Assembly (NCBI GenBank): GCA_903927025.1
Contig: CAIYLG010000008.1
Coordinates: 62,001 to 126,000, forward strand
Length of the DNA: 64,000 nt
Direction of reading: 5' to 3'
Origin: an uncultured Armatimonadota bacterium
Lineage (GTDB): Bacteria; Armatimonadota; Fimbriimonadia; Fimbriimonadales; Fimbriimonadaceae
Under the pieces are notes generated by a model. The model saw nothing but the letters and a program-made list of their open reading frames with translations. It did not search any database and was not told the origin of the DNA. The position numbers and the translations under genes were made by a program. Numbering within the stretch: position 1 is the stretch's first letter; every line of letters begins with the position of its first letter. Below, one piece after another: positions 60,835 to 64,000 of the stretch.

Positions 60835-63068
60835 CGAATCACGTTCCTCACGCTTGCAGTCGCCTTAACCGTGGCGGTCTGCGGGTTGGGAATATTGGTC
60901 GTCTGCGGATAGTTGCGAATCGTCAGCTGCACCGAGATGAGCTGCCGAGTGTCGTAGTCCACCGCAAACACGTCGCTCGCATTCACTCCAGCCGGCACGT
61001 TTGCACCGCTGCCGTTGAACTGGAAGCGATAGGACACTTGGAACTGGCCGAACGGAATCGGATAGTTCGGATCCGAATTGAGCTTGATGTACCCCTTCTT
61101 GAAGCGAGGCTGAATCAGCGCGCTACAGAAGTTGGTGCCATCGTAAACACCCGGCTTAAATCCGGCGAGCTGCGATGGGGAAAGGCCAAGAAGCGCATAG
61201 TCTGCGGGCTCAGGCTGGTCCGTATAGTTGATTGAATACTGGTTGGGCCCAGGATTGTGCGTCGTTCGCACATACCGAACCGTATTGCCCTGGTTGGGCC
61301 CAGGAAGCTGATCGGGTCCGTAGACCACTTCGCTGCCGGGAACGATCGTGCACTTCGCGAATCCGCTCACTGGACTCAGTGGGCTTGCTGTGCCGTCGCC
61401 GTTCGGCGTGACTCGCAAGTCAATGTGTCGCTCTGGAGTGATGTTTGGAGCGTTGATCGCCACCCAGTTGAACAGTTCATTGATCGTCTGGAAGGCTGGA
61501 TCGTAAAAGTTGCCGTTGATGACGTAAGTGCTGCCGGCGAGAACTCGATTAGGGTCCTGGATCGGCGAATACACCGAAAGCGCGTCAGGGCTCGACAGAA
61601 CGGAAGGCAGGTTCTGAGGGTTGCTGGCGGGAGGAGACTGGCTGGGGTCTCCAACCTCGGAGATATTGAAGCTGGTGACAAGCGCGCCCTTTGCCGTGTT
61701 CATGTCGAACGGAACAAACAGATTGCGAATGTTCTGATTCTCGAGCCAGAGAGACCGATTGTTGGCGGCATTGATCGCCTGGGTGAACGGGTAGAGCCCT
61801 GAATTGGCGCTCACATAGTCATAGGTGAAGATGTCAAAGCATTCTTGACCTGAGTTGTAGTCCGTTTGAGACACGCTTGGGTCGTAGAAGTAGACGCTAT
61901 AACCAGGAGGGGCGCCTGATTTTCCATTCGAAGGGTCGTTTCTTCCAACGAAATACTGGTTAAAGCCGCTTGCACTTCCAGCAGGAGCCCAGCCCTGGGG
62001 CCAAACTCGCGCAATCTGGTTGGTCCACAGTCCGTATTGAGTTCTGTAGACGTCTGGCCCAATCGCCGCACCATTATTGGTTTCCTCACCCTGGCGAGAA
62101 GCTACCTGGCCCATCGCGGGGTCGTTGCTCATGTGGCTCGGGCGGAATTGGATGAGCGGCACGATGAGTGGGGCGTCACCAGAGTAGGTCACCTGGTGAG
62201 AGAACTTATCGTAAACCGGCTGGATCATGTCGTAGCGGTTGATCTCAGTCTGGATGACAGCATGGGTCTGCCAGTTCTGAATGATCGTCTTCTTGTTGGG
62301 ATAGGCGTTATCCCAAAGGAAGAACCGAGGATCGTCAAAGTTTGTGATGACGGTGTCCGTGACCGGGTCTGACAAGAAATAGGTTGGATTGGGTCTCCAT
62401 CGGCTTGATATATCGCCGTTAGAGCCAGTACCAGCTCGGTAGATATAGGGCTGAAATTCGACTCGGTACAGCACGAACAGGTTGTCTCTGGAGCCGCTTC
62501 GGCCCATCAAGATGCCGTCGTACGGGTTGTTGTATGCGTTGAATGGGTCTCTGAGCCCGACAAAATATCGAACCACCGTAGAACCAGGCGCAACCGGCAA
62601 CACAGGCTGACCGCGAGGGGCGAGCAGCGTTGGGTCAATAAATCCGTTATTTGGGTTCTTGTACTGCCCAGGTGACTGGGAGTAGTCGCCCTCTGCCGGC
62701 TTGACGATGTCGAGCTTCACGTAAGGCAGCACGACTTCGATTAGCGTAGGATTGGGATTAGACTGGCTTCCAATCTTGGGGACCTTCACGATGAGCGAGT
62801 TCGCTAGGACCGAAGCGGGGTTGCCGTTAAGCGTCGTGGCAACCACGTTCTGAGTGTTGCGAACCGAAGCGGCATTGCCGATCTCACGTGCGATTCGATC
62901 TGCCACGATCCGAGCGCGATCCTGTGCATCGCTGAACGCCTGGGCGGAGCGTGTGAAGTTGAACGTCTGAAAAACAGGAACAACGATAATCGTGAGGAGG
63001 ACGACCGAAATCGCCATCACGGTTAGAAGCTCAATCAGTGTGAAGCCGCTTTTGGAAAGTCGTCTCAT
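60831..63068 (-). CDS. PilW-like large pseudopilin
   Basis: 745 aa. Canonical prepilin signal MRRLSKSGFTLIELLTVMAISVVLLTIIVVPVF, with Gly at -1 and Glu at +5, followed by the amphipathic helix SAQAFSDAQDRARIVADRIAREIGNA, as in PilW/GspJ (AxxxxxRxxAxRIAREI). The remaining 650 residues, rich in Asn, Pro, Tyr and Gly, have no recognised domain. Both ends overlap neighbours by 4 bp (ATGA). Confidence 0.85.
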   Translation of the reverse strand: MRRLSKSGFTLIELLTVMAISVVLLTIIVVPVFQTFNFTRSAQAFSDAQDRARIVADRIAREIGNAASVRNTQNVVATTLNGNPASVLANSLIVKVPKIGSQSNPNPTLIEVVLPYVKLDIVKPAEGDYSQSPGQYKNPNNGFIDPTLLAPRGQPVLPVAPGSTVVRYFVGLRDPFNAYNNPYDGILMGRSGSRDNLFVLYRVEFQPYIYRAGTGSNGDISSRWRPNPTYFLSDPVTDTVITNFDDPRFFLWDNAYPNKKTIIQNWQTHAVIQTEINRYDMIQPVYDKFSHQVTYSGDAPLIVPLIQFRPSHMSNDPAMGQVASRQGEETNNGAAIGPDVYRTQYGLWTNQIARVWPQGWAPAGSASGFNQYFVGRNDPSNGKSGAPPGYSVYFYDPSVSQTDYNSGQECFDIFTYDYVSANSGLYPFTQAINAANNRSLWLENQNIRNLFVPFDMNTAKGALVTSFNISEVGDPSQSPPASNPQNLPSVLSSPDALSVYSPIQDPNRVLAGSTYVINGNFYDPAFQTINELFNWVAINAPNITPERHIDLRVTPNGDGTASPLSPVSGFAKCTIVPGSEVVYGPDQLPGPNQGNTVRYVRTTHNPGPNQYSINYTDQPEPADYALLGLSPSQLAGFKPGVYDGTNFCSALIQPRFKKGYIKLNSDPNYPIPFGQFQVSYRFQFNGSGANVPAGVNASDVFAVDYDTRQLISVQLTIRNYPQTTNIPNPQTATVKATASVRNVIR

Positions 63069-64000
63069 CGGTTGTTGTCCTCTTTCTGCAGGAACGTCTC
63101 ATTGGTGGACTTTCTCCAGGCCTGTCCCCAGCGATTGAGGCTGGAGAGGTTCTGAGGAGAGTTTCCTGTGAGGAAGAAGTTGGTTGGATTCCAAAGGACC
63201 CGGACCGTCACCGAGGCTCCCTTGACATTCCTGGCACCAAATCCATTCGCAAAACTAATCGATTGCGCGCTAGGGTCAACGCTTGTGAGGTCGACGAACG
63301 GGAGCGCTACCGTGGCGTCATTTCCGCCTGTGACCAAGAAGTCCTGGCCCATGAGGTCGTGGGTGACACCCGATCCGTCCACATAGGTGACTTCGCCGAT
63401 CGTCACCTTTCGGCCGTTGTCTGAATTCGGGAAGTAGATGCGCGTTGCCGAACCGAGGCCGGTCTGGGTGCCACCAATGTAAAACTGACCCACGCTCAGG
63501 TTGGTCGGCGTTGTCGCCACCGAATACTGCGCGGCAGACTTTAGGACCTGAACCGAGAACTCCTGGTTGACCATGTACAGAGCCCGTACCGCTCGGTTGT
63601 CCATCTGAACATTCACCGTCGTTCCGTCTGGCAGCAGGATCACTCCGGTGATGCCGTTGGTCGGATCGTTGTCCAGGTCGTAGAAGGTCACGACTCCGGA
63701 AGACTTGTCGATCGAGATCAGGTTCTGGCTCGGATTGGAAGGATTCACTTCGCAGTAAATTCCACCTGTGTCGAGGTCCATCAGAACGAAGTTGTCGGCC
63801 TTAGGTCCGTTGGCTCCGGAGGTGTCGGTCGTCCCATCCCCTCGCGCTGTTTCCAGCGTCGGGATCGGAGTGTTCGGCAATCCATCAGGTCCGGCGTTGC
63901 CAGCGACCTTGAGTCCGCCAACCGGCAGCTTGTGCTGAGCAAAAACGGCCTGAGGGTTAGCCGAGGAAACTTCGCCTGGCAGAACGCCAATGTCGACTCG
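63065..64000 (-). CDS. Open-ended first visible gene of the minor-pilin operon
   Basis: The frame stays open to the right edge (at least 311 aa); the track's start at 63880 is only an internal TTG. Readable text includes RVDIGVLPGEVSSANPQAVFAQHKLPVGGLKVAG at the edge, then FVLMDLDTGGIYCEVNPS, a run LDNDPTNGITGVILLPDGTTVNVQM, and FLVTGGNDATVALPFVDLTSVDP. No prepilin signal is visible because the start lies outside. By position it could be a PilV/FimU-like pseudopilin with a large body, but the visible part does not prove it. Confidence 0.7.
   Translation of the reverse strand, partial: RVDIGVLPGEVSSANPQAVFAQHKLPVGGLKVAGNAGPDGLPNTPIPTLETARGDGTTDTSGANGPKADNFVLMDLDTGGIYCEVNPSNPSQNLISIDKSSGVVTFYDLDNDPTNGITGVILLPDGTTVNVQMDNRAVRALYMVNQEFSVQVLKSAAQYSVATTPTNLSVGQFYIGGTQTGLGSATRIYFPNSDNGRKVTIGEVTYVDGSGVTHDLMGQDFLVTGGNDATVALPFVDLTSVDPSAQSISFANGFGARNVKGASVTVRVLWNPTNFFLTGNSPQNLSSLNRWGQAWRKSTNETFLQKEDNNR

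Noticed and set aside
1-64000. CRISPR arrays, tRNA/rRNA genes, transposases, phage genes
   Set aside because: None could be recognised on either strand by reading; a tool such as tRNAscan or ISfinder would be needed to exclude them fully.

Overview
This 64-kb window reads as a free-living, diderm bacterial chromosome of moderate GC with very compact gene packing. Many stop and start codons overlap (ATGA, TAAGTG), and there are no rRNA or tRNA genes, insertion sequences, prophage or CRISPR arrays that I can see. An H-X9-DG type pseudopilin with the [27 protein letters not shown]-like leader (class seen in Armatimonadota, Planctomycetes and Verrucomicrobia), GloVer-repeat and golvesin-like secreted proteins, a KdsD-type isomerase (Kdo/LPS, so an outer membrane) and a lone rpsR together suggest Armatimonadota, perhaps Fimbriimonadia. 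That placement is inference from gene style, not a search.

0-13.7 kb: the end of a VOC-family gene, a PaiB-like flavoprotein with a small Cys-rich protein, a secreted unknown and a RutE-like nitroreductase. Then come trpD-trpC-trpF (trpF has no ATG/GTG/TTG start and probably begins at CTG) and a Ycf46-like AAA ATPase. Next are two adjacent large secreted repeat proteins that are partial paralogues of each other; one carries seven GloVer repeats. 13.7-26.7 kb: an ABC exporter, TGS-less ThrS, a thioredoxin lipoprotein, a peptidase E-like protein, a pseudopilin, a MATE pump, and a coupled cluster aldo/keto reductase - ACT-only regulator - aspartate kinase - folP.

26.7-32 kb: a membrane GT-C-like protein, rpsR with its own terminator, kdsD, an arginase and pdxT. 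32-38.7 kb: a long minus-strand operon aroK-aroB-small membrane protein-PASTA (pseudo)kinase-rpe-small membrane protein-ribD-stalk-domain protein. 38.7-45 kb: the type IV pilus alignment/secretin operon pilM-pilN-pilO-pilP-(STN protein)-pilQ, driven by a near-consensus sigma70-type promoter and followed directly by aroK-aroB. This is the same order known from proteobacterial pilMNOPQ-aroKB loci. Nearly all of these pilus proteins carry Gly/Pro/Ala-rich tails.

45-64 kb: after an 815-bp non-coding gap with a 147-bp tandem duplication comes a tightly coupled minus-strand operon that enters the window from the right edge. It encodes an open-ended protein, a PilW-like pseudopilin, a PilX-like membrane protein of 1076 aa, and two giant secreted proteins of about 1590 and 2330 aa with beta-propeller-like repeats, closed by a strong terminator. 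The layout parallels minor pilin-PilY1 operons but the giant proteins look unlike known PilY1. I regard this as the most interesting system in the window: a candidate lineage-specific pilus-tip or surface-adhesin machine.
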